Assembly (NCBI GenBank): GCA_013399305.1
Contig: VXAI01000097.1
Location: 226,263 to 290,262 of the forward strand
Direction of reading: 5' to 3'
DNA length: 64,000 nucleotides
DNA from: Rostratula benghalensis
Lineage: Eukaryota; Chordata; Aves; Charadriiformes; Rostratulidae
Shown here: piece by piece, positions 46,926-60,500 of the stretch
Layout: every line of letters starts with the position of its first letter
Numbering within the stretch: position 1 is the stretch's first letter
Program-made: the position numbers and the translations under genes
The notes under the pieces: model-generated
Seen by the model: the letters and a program-made list of their open reading frames with translations, nothing else
What the model was told of the DNA's origin: nothing
Databases searched by the model: none

Positions 46926-48293
46926 GAAGTGATGACTTTTTAAAGGTCAATAAAGTATCTAATAGTTATAGTACAGGATCCTAAGATTTAGATGATGACC
47001 ACTGTCTGGAATCTAAACATGTTTTTAAAGTGTCATAAGCAATGAGGACTTCCAAGTCTCGTTTGATATAGATGAATTCTTAAGAGTCCAGTACCAAAAG
47101 CTGGCATGCCAGATTTAGCCAGAATCAAAACACTGGGAGTAAAAGCAAACTCTAATATGTTCCCATATGTCTACTTCAGGCATCTGCAGGACATCTACAT
47201 CCACTTGGTTTCTACAACCTAGGCAGCCTTTCAAGGACTGGAGAAGAATTCAGTGGTTTCTGATAAAATAAAGTAAAAGGAGGAGGCTTTCTTGCTGTAT
47301 ATTAACTTTAATGTATACACACATTTAGATGGAAATAATTTCATTTCAGGTGGTTCATTGCTGAAGCAAAGGCAAATCCACTTCTCAAACCCCAGTAGTG
47401 CCTGTCTGGCCGCCTGCACGGGCAGTAGGATGTTCTCCACTTCCCTTATTTATGCACTGCCCAGTTAGACAAGGATTCAAGACATATTGCATTTGAAAGC
47501 AATTTCAAGGGTGAGCAGGCCTCTGTCACCAGAAAGGCCACTTTCTTGCCTTGAGAAGATAGAGACCTGGCATCTGTACTTCAGGATTTTAATATTAAGC
47601 ATTCATTGAGAGGGGAACTGAGTACATGTAAATTATACCACAATCACAAAACAGATACACTTTAGTTACAGAACATTAGTGATCTGTTTTGCTCTTTGAA
47701 TGACAGAGCTGTATTGAGATTTGGCTAAAGCTAAACACAATATGTAATTTATTTTTTTTCTGTAAATCTTTGTGGCAGTCTTAGTTCTATTACATGAGAG
47801 CCTAACATCTTATTTCCATCTGTCTGAAATGATCATCTGAAAGTTCTTACTTGTCTTACTTTTCTGTGAGATCATATTAGTACCTTTAACTGGTGACAAA
47901 GAGCCTTCATAAGCCACAGGCATATTAATAAGCAAAATTTTGGGGGGTGGAGCTCTTGGTCTTCGTAATGAAAGGCTGCTCTGCCTTTATTCCTGGTCAA
48001 GTTTTTATGTCCTCCAGATTAATGAGTAATCCATGAAGAAAATTAGTTTTGTTTTTGGTTTGGTTTTGCTTTTTAACAATTGTGTAAAGGCCAGGATTCT
48101 TCATATCTCTGTGAGATTGTCTGTAGCAGTGAGAAATTAAGGTAAATTTGGAACTCAGCACCAGTAAATACAGATGCATAATTTCAGTAATTCTGAGCAG
48201 TGATGTAAGCATATTCAAGTCTACCTAGGATTAATCATTATAATCTAGAGGAAACATTCTCCCACAAGTGAACACCAAGAAAACAGATAAGTG
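46926..48293. other. Unique DNA, no gene recognised
   Basis: The minus frame 47,231-47,440 begins VENILLPVQAARQALLGFEK and lies in a small patch with CpG, but it has no recognised family or paired splice sites. Nothing else was recognised. Confidence 0.4.
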
Positions 48294-48882
48294 TGTCATT
48301 GTTTAACCCCAGCCAGCAGCTAGAACCACTCAACCACTCACTCACTCTCCTCATCTGGGATCAAGGAGAGAATTGGAAGAGTAAAGGTGAGAAAAAACCT
48401 CATAAATTGAGAAAAATACAGTTTAGTAGGTAGAGCAAAAGGCAGTGGTCTACCTATTGGTAGACCAAAAGCAAAGGGAAACAGAATTCATTCACTGCTT
48501 TCCACCAGCAGGCAGGCACTCAGCCATCTCCAGGAAAGCAGGGCTCCATCATGCATAATGTTTACTTGGGAAGTCAAGTTCCATAACTCCAGATGTCTCC
48601 CCCTTCCTTCTCATTCCCCAGCTTTATATACTGAACATATTGTCATATGAAGTGTGATAATGTTTTGGTCAGCTGTCCTGGCTGTGTCTCCTCCCAGCTT
48701 TTTGTGTACTTCCAGCCCACTCACTGGTGGGGCAGTGTGAGGAACAGAGAAGGCCTTAACTGCTTAGCAACAACTAAAACCATCAGTGCAGTATCAGCAC
48801 TGCTCTCACTCTGAATCCAAAACATAGTCCCACACGAGCTCCAAGAAAGAAAGTTAACTCCATCCCAGCTGAAACCATGACA
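48294..48882 (-). mobile_element. Solo LTR, reverse orientation
   Basis: On the plus strand it starts TGTCATTGTTTAACCCCAGCC and ends CCCAGCTGAAACCATGACA. Read on minus it therefore begins TGTCATGGTTTCAGCTGGGA and ends GGTTAAACAATGACA. The ends are those of the LTR at 22,167-23,058, in the opposite direction. The minus-strand motif TATATAAA lies at 48,623-48,630. The segment CTTAACTGCTTAGCAACAACTAAAAC is the reverse of the TTTTAGTTGTTGCTAAGCAG block seen in the other copy. No exact target duplication was found (AAGTG / TGGTT). No internal viral sequence is attached. Confidence 0.9.
48623..48630 (-). promoter_or_regulatory. TATA box of the reverse LTR
   Basis: TATATAAA on the minus strand lies in the CAGTATATAAAGCTG context, equivalent to the TATA position of the related LTR. 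It is a relic promoter whose activity is unknown. Confidence 0.5.
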
Positions 48883-50564
48883 TGGTTTAAATTTGAATTA
48901 TAATTTTTTTAATAGCATAGAATACATAAGCTTTGTCTTAGAAAAGAGTCTAACACCAGGAAGTGGTGCAATAAGTAAATAAATCCAATTATGTTGTTCA
49001 CCAAATATTGATGTGATTCCCAAAAAAGAATGTAATTTGATTGAATTTTCAGTGATGACAGTTGTGAGTTTTTTAAACAAAAACTTGCAAATTTATGAAC
49101 TTTAACGGAACATTAATGTAGTTCTTCTCATAGATATATTAGTAAATACAATAGAACAATATATGTAGTTCCTAGTTATGCATATGATCCAACTGTCAAT
49201 AACATTCAGCTTCACTTTTGACATTATCATCTGATTTTCAGGACATATGTTGACTGTGATCCTATTTATATTTAAGCTAACCTTTGTCTCACTTCAATAA
49301 GATTATTGTTGAAGTAAGGATCTTGGGATTTTTCCTTAAATCTAACAACTGGCAGAAAGACGTAAGCAAGATTTGCAATTTTTTGTGGGTATTCATGTTC
49401 AGAGAATTTATTTTGACATTATAATTTCTCATCTTGAACTGACACTACACACCACTCATCAGTGTCAAATTCTGTATCTGTAGAAAGCATACCATCGTCT
49501 TTTGGAAATTACATATTCTATTTTTACTCATAGGCTAACGTGACATTAAAATGCAAAATTCTGCAGAAATTAGTCTAAAAATCCGTCAAAGGGTAGAAAA
49601 AATATTTTTCCTCTTAAACTATCCCTTAAAATTTAAGAAAGGAGTCTATTTTTTCATACATAAGTGTGGAAAGCAACAGAAGAAAATTACTATGAATTTC
49701 TACTATATTCTGCAAGTGAATTCTGAAAGGTAATGTTATCACCCATCTCATAAAGTCAGTTTTCAGAAGTATGTGCTAAAACCCAACATGAACAACCATG
49801 AATAATCATTGCTAGAAATGTTTAATGTTCTCTTACTTGTAACAGAATCAAGACGTTATGCCATTCCAAAATAGGACTACAAACTATGAGAACATAATGA
49901 GGTTTGAGTTTTTTAACAACTTTTTTTACCACTTCACTAGAAAAGGGCTTCCACATTACATGTATTTTTTGAAAGAGACTGGAGCAGTTATGCGGTTGGG
50001 TTTGAGATGCAACTTACCAGAGCAGTTTAGACAAAGCATGCCTAAGAAGAGAAAGAGCTTTCTGGCAAATTAGTTCACTAAAAGTGAAAGTGTCAATATT
50101 ACATACTATTATACACTGCTAAGGACCACTGTGTCAGATGTGGTCTGCTGTATTACCAACTCCAGTTCTTTGCTTTAAGTGGCACACGATTATAATACCC
50201 AAAGACCGATAAAGCTATAACTTAACTATAGTTAAGGGACTTTTTGTCTCTTAATACTCCATTTGGTAATCTATTCCAGAATTCATCTTACATTAGCAAT
50301 CTGTTTCTACTTTCTGTCTGAGTGCTATTAACAGTTTACATTCAGTTTTTTCTAGTGCTGATACTACTCTTTGGTGTGATCAGTTCTTCCTCTCTGTTTA
50401 TCACCTGCTGTATTTATAGGGTGAAATCAAAGGTGAAGACAAAAGCCTTCTCTGGTTTTATTGAGCTAACCCGAGCAATTGAACTCTCAAATTTCTTCCT
50501 GTACAGTTGTTCACAGTTTCAGTCATGCTATTGGTTTTACCCTGAGGTTGTTCCAGTTTGAACT
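48883..50564. other. Unique AT-rich DNA
   Basis: A 16-base perfect palindrome, CTTAACTATAGTTAAG, lies at 50,221-50,236. No gene or younger repeat was recognised. Confidence 0.45.
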
Positions 50565-50690
50565 CATTTTTTGTTGAAGAAGAGTGGCCAGAACTGTCCT
50601 AACACTTTCCAAACAAGGTTCTATCAAGTGACTTGTACAATGACGCTATCATTTTCACAGTCCCACTGGACTTGATGTAGCTTAATTGAT
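50565..50690 (-). mobile_element. Eroded old CR1/L3-like LINE piece
   Basis: On the plus strand, GAGTGGCCAGAACTGTCC...CACTTTCCAAACAAGG...GTGACTTGTACAATGACGCTATCATTTTC follows the pattern of the reverse CR1/L3 segment that normally reads GTGGCCAGAACTGCACACAGTATTC and so on. It is much more diverged than the other CR1 copies, so it is an old insertion. Confidence 0.45.
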
Positions 50691-52700
50691 TCTTTAAAAT
50701 AAAGAACAATAGAAAGTCAGCATGATACACTTTAACTGGACTAATAAATGGTCAAGAGATTGGAGTCCAAATATGACCCCTTAATGGAATCCTTGCCAGA
50801 CAAATATATCTATATTGATCCCAAGAGTTCAATTACAAACTATATACTATTTACTATGTGTCATTGACACACACAATTTTTACAAAAGACAGAGTAGAAA
50901 ATGTCATAGCAATGAAAATAACAGGTAAAGATACAGAATGATATGATTTCTTTAATGATGGAGTCCAGACAATACAACATGTTTAGAAATGTCCAAATAA
51001 AACTGGATATCCAGGACCAAATATGTTCAGTTATTCTAAGAAATAATGAATCTTTCATGTGTAATCATTGCATATTAGCAAAAATGACAATCCAGTGATA
51101 GGCAGAGGTTCAAAGCGTTGATAAATATCTGCTGCAGGTGCAGAAGCCATCTGTGGTGCACTCATCTCATTCAAGAACAGTATGTATTACTAAATTCCAC
51201 AGCCTGTGAAATGTGTAATGTAAAAGGGCCATTACTGCTGGGGTAGCTTCTAGGAATTTGGCAACCAATAGGATACATATTCTGTTGGAATATATTTAAA
51301 ACCAGTTCAGGAAAACTGTAGAAAAAAGAAAGCCAAGATTAAAAAAAAAAAAAGTAGAAAGCTGAAGCCGATACAGTAATATCAGGCTAGAAGTCCTTTT
51401 CAGTGGGTAAAAGTAGCTACTGGCTCTTAGCAGGTATATCACTGCACTTGCACAGATATGCACTGCAGTTCGGCATTTTATGACATCAAAATTCGTTATG
51501 TGAAAGAAGACTTCCATTACTACAATAATTAATTCCCACATTGAAATAATCTTAAAAGTAATGAATACAAATAAGAACTTTGTGTTTTTATTATTTCCAC
51601 CAGTAAAATAGTGGTCACCTAAAATGAGACTACAACTTAGCGGCATGGCAGCTCAAGCCTAAAAGCTGAACACATATTTTTGTATATGAAATGTAGCAGA
51701 GTCCTAAACATGTTAGACAACATCTCAAAATCTGCAAAGGTCGGATGCTGCACAATGTAAATCCAGTTTCTTTTAAAATAATACTTAATTTCAGTGTATG
51801 CAATCAAATGGAAACTTCAAGTTACTCTTGGAGTACGTTCATCAGCAGAATGTATGTAGGTCAGGAATCAGGCTGCCAAGAAAAATTTCTGCTCCAGAAT
51901 GAAATGGAACATGCAAATATAACTATTCATATTTGAATAACAGTATTGTATGTACATTTATGCTCTGAAGTTACTGATTACCCAGTATTAAATTTAATTT
52001 TGAATAGAAAGATTGCAAAGCTATTCATTCATTCTTTCATAAGTATTATTGATACTTTTGGTGAAAATTGTTGTTTGTAATTATCTTACATTATGCTCCA
52101 CCTTTTCTTTAAACTTTTTCGCAGTGCAGTAATTTTATCTCAGCTAATGGCTGATTTCAGGTGTATTAAAGTACAAACTGAAGGATTTAAGCAAAGCCTG
52201 TGGAGATTACTGATGATACTTTTAATTAAAAAAAAAGAAAAAAAAAGAAAACAAATCAAACCAACAAATTTTTCACTTTATAAAGTTTATAAAGTGGAAA
52301 TAAATTAGATGTTTCAAAATCAAAATTTCTTTCATTTATTCATATCATCCGTGCAGCATTATCTGAAGATGTATATGACTTTGAAATTGCAGCATTAATT
52401 GTCCAGACATCAGTGAAGTATTCTAAAACTTTTATGTCAAATTTACGCAGATCAGTTCATTAAAAGATGTCCAGCTTTAATAATTGCTGTTCAGTGGTTT
52501 TAATGACTGCCCTAATGCCAACTAATCCAGTCCTTACAATATATACATAATGTATATATAATCTGTCATTTCCTCAGCTACAGAACAGAATTATTTATTG
52601 AATTATATTATAATTTTTACTATTTCTATCTGGTAATTAGCCATTGTTAATGATTTATTAAAAATTCTAACTATTCTCTCTAGCTCTGCTGGCCATATAT
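50691..52700. other. Unique AT-rich DNA
   Basis: A near-palindromic TATATACAT/AATGTATATA stretch lies at about 52,540-52,560. The minus frame 51,296-51,646 (116 codons) has hydrophobic runs but no recognised family. No gene was called. Confidence 0.4.
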
Positions 52701-54560
52701 TTGTCTCTGGTTTTCCTTGTGAGCTTTCTTTAATTCTTAGCTTATAGTTTATACTAAGTATTATCAGCTTTATCTTTATTGAATGTTTTATTGTTGTTAT
52801 CTCTTTGCCTTTTAGGCAAAGCTGGTTTTTAACAGAGACTGAAGCTTTCGGGGACTTTAGTAAAATCTTTTTAAGCGACTCCCAAATATTGATCGTATTG
52901 TGGTGTTTATCTTCTCTCTCAATGCAACTGGCTTATAATTGTTTTCTATTTTGTGCAAATGGCACCTCTGGAGTAAAAAACAGGCATATATTACCACTTG
53001 GGATTTCAGTCTTTTTGCAAATGTAGACATGTTACAAACACTTGGCACTAATCAATGACTAACTTTCAATTCTGTGATCTGCTCCCGTCTATTTTTTCGA
53101 ATGGAGTTTGAGGTAAAATTCAAATCACAAGGTAATGTGGATTCTTGATTCTCCTTAGATGTGGCAATTGTATGATGTAAGTGCTTACAAATTGCAACCA
53201 CCAGCTCTGTACCAGTAACCCCAGGCTTTTAGCACAAACTGAAGTTTCTCATGGCTTTTTTTCTATATGTTATTGAGAGCACTTAATGAGCACATCTCTT
53301 CCCTAATGGGATGTTGTGGTCTTTAGCACACACACCTTCTTTAGTACGGCTGAATTTTATCTGTTAGGATTCCAATTTGTAAGTATTCAAGAATATTTGG
53401 AACTGAGTTTCAATGAGATGGAGATAAGACTTTCCATGTCTTATGTTTCTCATTTTGCCGATGTAAGCTTTCCTAAGCAGCTATTATTTGTGATTTTGAC
53501 ATTCTAATCATGTGGTTTTACCTACTGGGTTTCAGTAATACCAACAAGATTGAATTTATGCTCATAAATGTTCAATTTCTGAGCCCAAATTCTCCCCGTT
53601 TAGAAGCCCGTCTCTTGGCAGACATATATAGGAAATTAAACACTGTATTCTTTTAATATATAATAGTGATTTACTGAATTTTCTTCTTAATATCTTGATT
53701 CAGTACTAAATGAGTGATTATTTTTTCTTTCTCTTTTTGTTGCTAGTTAAGGCCATGTTGACTCCATCAAACAGGTGGTCAGCTAGAAGATTCTTCTCCC
53801 TTTCAATGCAATAAAACTCATTCAAAATTATATGCCACGCTCTTAAAATAAAACATGGCCCATTTACCAAAGCTTTTTATCTTATTCTATTCACTGATAG
53901 ATTTTTGCTGTCAGAATCTTCACTTCCAGGGATGAAGATTCCACGATACTGATTTTCCAACTGAAGAGAAAAACTCATTAGTTTATTTGGAATAAATCTC
54001 AATTTCTTGTGCTTGCATCTGTAGGGGAAAGAAGTACTGCATCTTCACCTGTTCCTTTATGCTATTATAAAGAGCTGAAGACAGGATGTAGCTTGTTTAG
54101 AGAAAAAGCAGAACATTTTGAAGGTTTCCATGTTCAGCTCCAGATTTTAAATACCAGAAATGTAAGATTAATTTGTCCCCTGCTCCCTTGATCACCATTT
54201 CAGTTTAGAGCAGAGTTGTCAGCAAAGATGGAGACATTTATTATGTGTTCTGGAATCACTTATATTGTGCAGAAGCAATCTCAGTGATATTCACTATTCC
54301 GTCTGCAACTACCACGAACTTTGTCATTTACATGTACAGGTTGGATGTGAATCAATATAATCACCCTTGTTATTACTGAAATCCAGTGTACTTTCTTCTC
54401 AAGCCATTACTTTTTACCTTTGGATCAATATCAAGTTCTATAACACTAAATCCAGGAAGCTGCATGACCCCCCACGCTAATCTGCAGGAGCATGACTGTG
54501 AGTCTGACAAGACATACCTTTTTAGACCTTTCTGGATAATATGTAGCTTAGAACAATTAT
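52701..54560 (-). repeat. Possible ancient LINE-derived DNA
   Basis: Parts such as 53,519-53,640 (TTACCTACTGGGTTTCAGTAATACC...CTCATAAATGTTCAATTTCTGAGCCC...GCAGACATATATAGG) resemble the reverse of eroded LINE tails found across amniotes. The composition from 52,800 to 54,500 is also richer than the neighbouring DNA. The likeness is from memory and no ends are visible, so both extent and family are uncertain. It could equally be conserved unique DNA. Confidence 0.22.
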
Positions 54561-54686
54561 GATGCTTCGGTTAAATACTTCCACTTTAGCACTTTAGTTG
54601 TCACTTCCCATTCTTTTTATGCTGTATTTATTTCTAACATCTCAAAATTGAGTGAAGCAGAGATTTAATGTTGTAGCTTTATGGGC

Positions 54687-54710
54687 TTTTTTTTTTTTTT
54701 TTTTTTTTTT
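54687..54710. repeat. Run of 24 T
   Basis: Pure homopolymer followed by CCTGTTTTCTTTTCTTC. It is the longest single-base run in the window. Confidence 0.95.
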
Positions 54711-56677
54711 CCTGTTTTCTTTTCTTCTTTCCCCTGGGCTTTACTCCTGTATCTCTGAGAAGTTAGAGAACTGAAACATCAGTTCAAGCTCTCCATATAG
54801 GTAAAATTCCTTGGTTAACTTTGGTATCAAAAGTTTAAATCTTATGTCCACTCCATAAATGAACTCAAACCACTTATTTCAAACTGCTGTCTCAAAACTC
54901 CATTCCACATTCTAAGGCAGAACATGACTAAAATTTTGTAGGTGTTGTTCAATTTTTACTTTATGTTTTCCTAAACATACAAAGTTACAACTTTCTCACA
55001 TCCAAAACTATCCTAATATTGAATATCCTGAAAAGTCCTATACTCAGTTCACATCCAAGAAACAGAAAATTTTTCCTCAGTCCTCAAAAGGGCTTGTAAC
55101 CCATAGAATAGTGCACGAACACCTAAACCAGCAGTGTAGGTTTATAGTGTACTCTAAATGGAGTGAGAGATCCTTCCTCTAAAAAACATAACTATAGGAA
55201 TTGTTTTATTCTAGGTAACACCCTGTTTTATGGAAATGTTTATTTGTTAGAGCACTCATGGGTGTGAGGCCCAGAGTCAGTTACTTCCTTTTCCTTAAGG
55301 ACAATTACGTCCCACTGACTGGGAAGAAGCCTTTTCCAGGAAAAAAACTAGACTTTTTCTGGAAAGGGGAATATTGTCCGTTCTGGCAAGTCTCTACCAT
55401 CACACAGGAGAAAAAAAAAAGTAGTGGCAAAACGACCAGTTCAACAATTGTTTTAGGGTGTTGTGATAGTCATGTGGCTAATCCACTTTAGAGACCAAAT
55501 TTAAGAATTTAAGAATTTCCATTCCTACCTTTATTTAGCAGCGTCTTCAATGTGTTGATTCCAGATGTCTCTTAACTTAGGCTATTCTTCCTTTTTAACT
55601 TTCAATGCAAACTATGGGGAATCTAAGGAAATAACATAATGTTTTGGATTTCATTAAGGTGTTATATTGCCTTGTCTTACATTAAATTCAGAACTTAGAA
55701 TTCAGCAGTGCTCTTAATTGTGTTTTAAAGGCCTCACAGATTGTAGAAATTGTAAAAAGAATTGTAGAATTGTAGAAAGGCCTCTCAAATTGTTGCCAAA
55801 ATGAAACAGTGGGTCTTAGGTTGAAGAAAACTCAAATGAAAATAGTCATATTGTTCTGAAAGAACTAGGTTTGAGATGTGTTATTTTCTCTGCTTTATTT
55901 CCATCATATCACTTAAGCTGTTTAAGCCAACACATTACTTTATTTACAATGTATCACTACAATATTTATCATTCTAATCAAATCTGCAGCTGGGTTTCAT
56001 AACTGGAGATTCAGTACTGGCTCCTTCATAAACAGCATTGATATCTTCTTAAATTTAAATATAGTGCTAAAGACAATATGCTCATCAAAAAAAAAAAAAC
56101 ACAAAGCCCATTCCGTTTCCATTTAAGGGATGTTTGCTGCATGTTAATGTTGAGTTCTGTAATGTTTTCCCTTGAAATATCACATAGACTGTATTTTGCT
56201 AGAAAAATGTCATAATGTTTTCTGATATTTTTAGATATGCTAAAGCGTATATCTGTTCTTAATCTATTCTCTCTGCTGAGGCAATGTACATCCTCAGCAG
56301 CATATTTAACCAAATGGATTTTTTTTCTTTAGCAGATCAAACTGAGTTCTGCTGCAGGCACAAAACTTCCTGTTTAAATGACAAATGTCTCTGCTTGCAG
56401 ATTTGAAAACTCACTTATTGACTCTTTCATCTTGTGTAAACAAATAATCAGCCCATCACCACAATGGTGGGAAAAGTGGAAGAATAGAAGGAAAAGGAAT
56501 TTTAGGGAATACCACCAAATATTGCATTACTTGGAATGAAAAATTACTTGTTTGCTGTTAATGTTGCTACTATACAGAGATAATAGACAACAATACAGAA
56601 AAAGAACAAAGAAAAATGTACAAAGACTCTGTAATAACCAGTATCTCTTCACACTTAGAAGGCTGTTAAATTTTCTC
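54711..56677. other. Unique AT-rich DNA with short direct repeats
   Basis: ATTGTAGAA occurs several times in a small cluster at about 55,738-55,777. TTTAAGAA is repeated near 55,500. The minus frame 56,026-56,313 (95 codons) has no recognised family. Confidence 0.45.
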
Positions 56678-56696
56678 TTTTTTTTTTTTTTTTTTT
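56678..56696. repeat. Run of 19 T
   Basis: Homopolymer in a T-rich context. A second run of 14 T lies at 56,912-56,925. Confidence 0.9.
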
Positions 56697-57492
56697 CCCT
56701 CAAATCACAGCAGAGGAGTCCTGATTTTTAACAAGTTATTTCAAGCTGCTTTCACAATTAGATTCTGAGAGCTGTTTATTTAAGAAATTTTCAATTTGGT
56801 CTTCAAGTGTCTGAAGAATTTAAATATTAAACCATGTAGTTATCCTTCGAAAAGTCTAAAGTTAACCTGGTTCTAAATGGTTTGGGGTTGTTTTTGTGGT
56901 TTTGGGCTTTGTTTTTTTTTTTTTTAGATAAAAGTAATGGATGTGAGACATCCTATATATTTTGTTTCTCCTGTTATTTTGTATGCTTTCATAGTGAATT
57001 GTTGTGAGGAAAATGAAAAATCAATGTGATCTAAAGAAAATGATATCTGAGTGGAATGTTTTCATATAACGGTGCTTTGAAATGTGTTATTGCTGAACAA
57101 CCTTTAGAGGGTAAATAAAAGCAATGGAATTGCTCGAGGAATAAGGTGCTAGTAATTGTATGTAAAAGTAATCTTGAGGTGAGGTAGGTCTATAAGGAAG
57201 AGAGCACATACTGCAGGTTTTAGGCCTAATCTGCAGCTGCTATCATTACAAAAATCACCCATCTATACTGAAGAAAAAGCATTTCTGTGTTAGATCTTCG
57301 GAACCAAATTGGTAAATAATGGTTTGGGATCTGGACAAGTAAGAAGCTTCTTTTTGAAGTAGGGTTTATTCTTTTCTTTCAGAAGTTTTGTGGCTCCCCT
57401 AAATTGAAAAAAGACACTTCATGGAAATAGATGGAAGTTCCATGTTACACCAAAGTCTCTGAGATCCAGGTTCAGTGAAGTCACTGTATTCT

Positions 57493-57538
57493 AAATCCAG
57501 CTATTTAATCAAAACAAATCCAGCTAGTTAATCAAAAC
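57493..57538. repeat. 23-bp tandem duplication, one mismatch
   Basis: The unit AAATCCAGCTATTTAATCAA + AAC at 57,493-57,515 is followed directly by a copy with one T-to-G change at 57,516-57,538. Confidence 0.95.
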
Positions 57539-60500
57539 AGTGGCTATTCACAGATTTGCAGTTATGGATGAACTTTGTTCATGTCTAAGATTAAAAATCT
57601 GTACTCTTTAAAATTAAAGTTTACTTTTACAAATGTAAAGACGTGCAAATGTAAGTCTTCTTTCATAACTAGACTCTATTGAAATGGAGAGATGTAGGGT
57701 AATAGAATGGATGTATGCCATAAAATAACTAAATTTTAGAGAATATAAGTCATTGATATGTTTATTTACAATACAAAGTAAAACAAATCTTAAGAAAACA
57801 AATATCTTTGCTCTAATCTTGTAGTAAATAACATGCTTGCAAATTAGGAGGCAGCAATTTAATAATCTTTGGTACTATTGGTCTATCTGTAGTTGAGATT
57901 AATTTTTCATTTCTGTGCATGAATCACTTAGGCTAAGTCACCTGCATTTCTAAGCATTGTAGAAACCCCCAAATTATACTAAATATTAAATATTTACAAA
58001 TCTATTAGTATTACTACTGGAATTTCACATGGACTGATAAAGGGACTAAGATGAGAAGAAAAATAAAGAAAAGTTATTTATTTACTTGTAATTAGAAAGA
58101 AGTTTAAGAGTTTAAGATCATAACAAATTAAATTAGCTGAATAAAGTCATGCTTTGTCTTTAAACATCCTCAGATAATGTTATACTTGCCTTTTCAGAAT
58201 CAACAGGAATTTATTTCATTTTTCGGTGAGAGAGGAAAACGTTAATTCAAAAGAAAAGGAAATAAAATAATGATAAAATGTAATTCAACTTTTTCTGTCA
58301 AATGTACTGATTTTATAATCAATGTAATCTCATTAGCTTGGCCATTTATCTTGGAATAGTTAGAATAATATTTAGGCCATAAGACGTGTTACAGCAATAT
58401 AGCTCAACTAATTGAAAAAGCAGTGATCTATTATGCTAACAAAAGTTAGTTTCAGGATATAGTCTTTTTTTCAGTCTTCTGTAGATACAAGGCTAAAGAG
58501 ACTAGAAAGAAAGTTATTTTGGTGTGGTTTGTAGTCCCTGGAAAAAGCCACAGTTAAACTGACCCAAAGAGTTTTGCACACAGTCACCTACAGTTATTAT
58601 CACCATATCAGGGAGACACCACATCAGTTTAAAATTCATTCATTATTTATAAAAATGTTAGCCTGCTTTCTTGTGTTCGCTGTGTGAAGCAGTTAATCAA
58701 AATCTCACAGCTTTTGCTGTCACTCAAGGACTTTGGGACAGAATGTAATCTGTAGTTTGGGAATGTTGGAAGCCAGAAGTTGGGCAGTTTTTACAATGAG
58801 TGACAGCTTAGGTATCTTATTTTACTAAGGCTGGAACCTATCTCCCTCTGGTATATCTGAATCACATGGCAGATTATATATCACAAACCAAATCTTCAGT
58901 TTATTCAAGCAACCAGCCCGCTAATGAGGAAGTTCAAAAAAAGTAAAAGTGTCAGCTAAAGTCAATAAGAATTTTCTTCAAAATGACCTCCAACACCATA
59001 TGCTTCTAATGGTTGTGAGCACATTTTAATCAGGAAAGCTTTCCCAATAAATCTCACTTAGGTGGCTTGTATGATTGAGGACTACTCATGCAAATATCTA
59101 CAGGGCTCCAAACCATGGGGTGGAATTTGAAGTACAGAATAAACAAATACACCTTCTTACACTACTGTCCAGTATTAGCATTCTCTTACTTGTAAATATA
59201 TAAAATTTAAACTTAGAGAAGGAACTTCAGTTTTAAATCTTGGACTAGTCAGTCCATCATTCAGTAGGCATGATTTCCATATTACATGCATGCTTGAATA
59301 AACTGTGTATTAGTCATGTTAATTTTCCATGTGCATTTTGGTCACCAAGCTGTAATGAAAACAGAAAGGAAAACATAGCTAAAAGTGAACTTTTTGCTTA
59401 CCATTTCCATCACTGCATAATGAAAGTGTTGTGTATGGATAAAAAATACCCAGTACTCTGAAAAGTACAAAGACTCCGAAAGTCTGTTGTGCTGTATAGT
59501 AATCCAGGGAATAGAATGAAAATTTTGTGTGAGATCTTAAAAAGAGTTAATATTTGAAAGCATCCCAAAAGGACTGAAATTCAGGAAGAATTATGTGCCT
59601 AACTTCCCTACACTGTTTTAAAAATAATTTACCTTAAGATAGATAATTAGCTTGTAATCACATTGAGGGGTTAAGTTACAGCTTCCTCAGCAGCAATCTG
59701 CAATGAAAAAGGAAGACTGAGAGGGCTGCAAAAGATGTATGTGGATGAAAATGTTACTGACACAAATACTACATATTTTTAACAAGAGTTCGGAGGAATT
59801 GCTACATATCATGCTGTTAAATGTTTTTGGGAATTATTTATTTTCCCAACATGCTGGCAGTAGTATTAATGTTACTATAATATCGGTATAACGCCTCTTA
59901 AAATATGTTCTGTCTGCATGTCTTGATATGTCTAGGTATATAATCAAACTAAAATGTAGGAATTAAGTAATTCATACAGTATACGGGAATCAATGAATGT
60001 TACAGAGGGCATTATTGTACTTTGGTGATAGAAAAGAAATAATGGAAAACCTTTGAGAGATAGCTCAGTAGTCATAATACATAACTGAATATTAAACTGA
60101 AATTCAGGCAAAATAGTGTGGTTGCTCTACATTAATTACCCAGTCCCAACAAGGCAAAAAAGGAACAACAGTTTATCTTTCTGAAAACACCCCCAAGACA
60201 GAACCATCAAGAAATGTTTCCCTCTAAGAACACTGAAGATCTGTAAACAGAAGAGTTGCCCTTTGGTAGATACTGCTGAATATTAGAAATATTAAACTCT
60301 GTTGCTAACTGTTCCAAAGATGAGTCTATCTATAATCAACCAGCAAATCACTGTTGTGTTTTTCTCTGATGGATTTTTTAGTATTATTTATTACAGTATG
60401 TTCTAACAAAAAAGCTTAGTAATTTTTTATTTAATTATTTGTATGTTTATTTATTAAAATCCTTGAGTGTCTTTTCTCTCAGAAAAAAATATATTTAATG

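Noticed and set aside
60053..60085. TAGCTCAGTAG, like a tRNA D-arm
   Set aside because: There is no acceptor stem, anticodon arm or T-loop GTTCGA-type box at the right distance.
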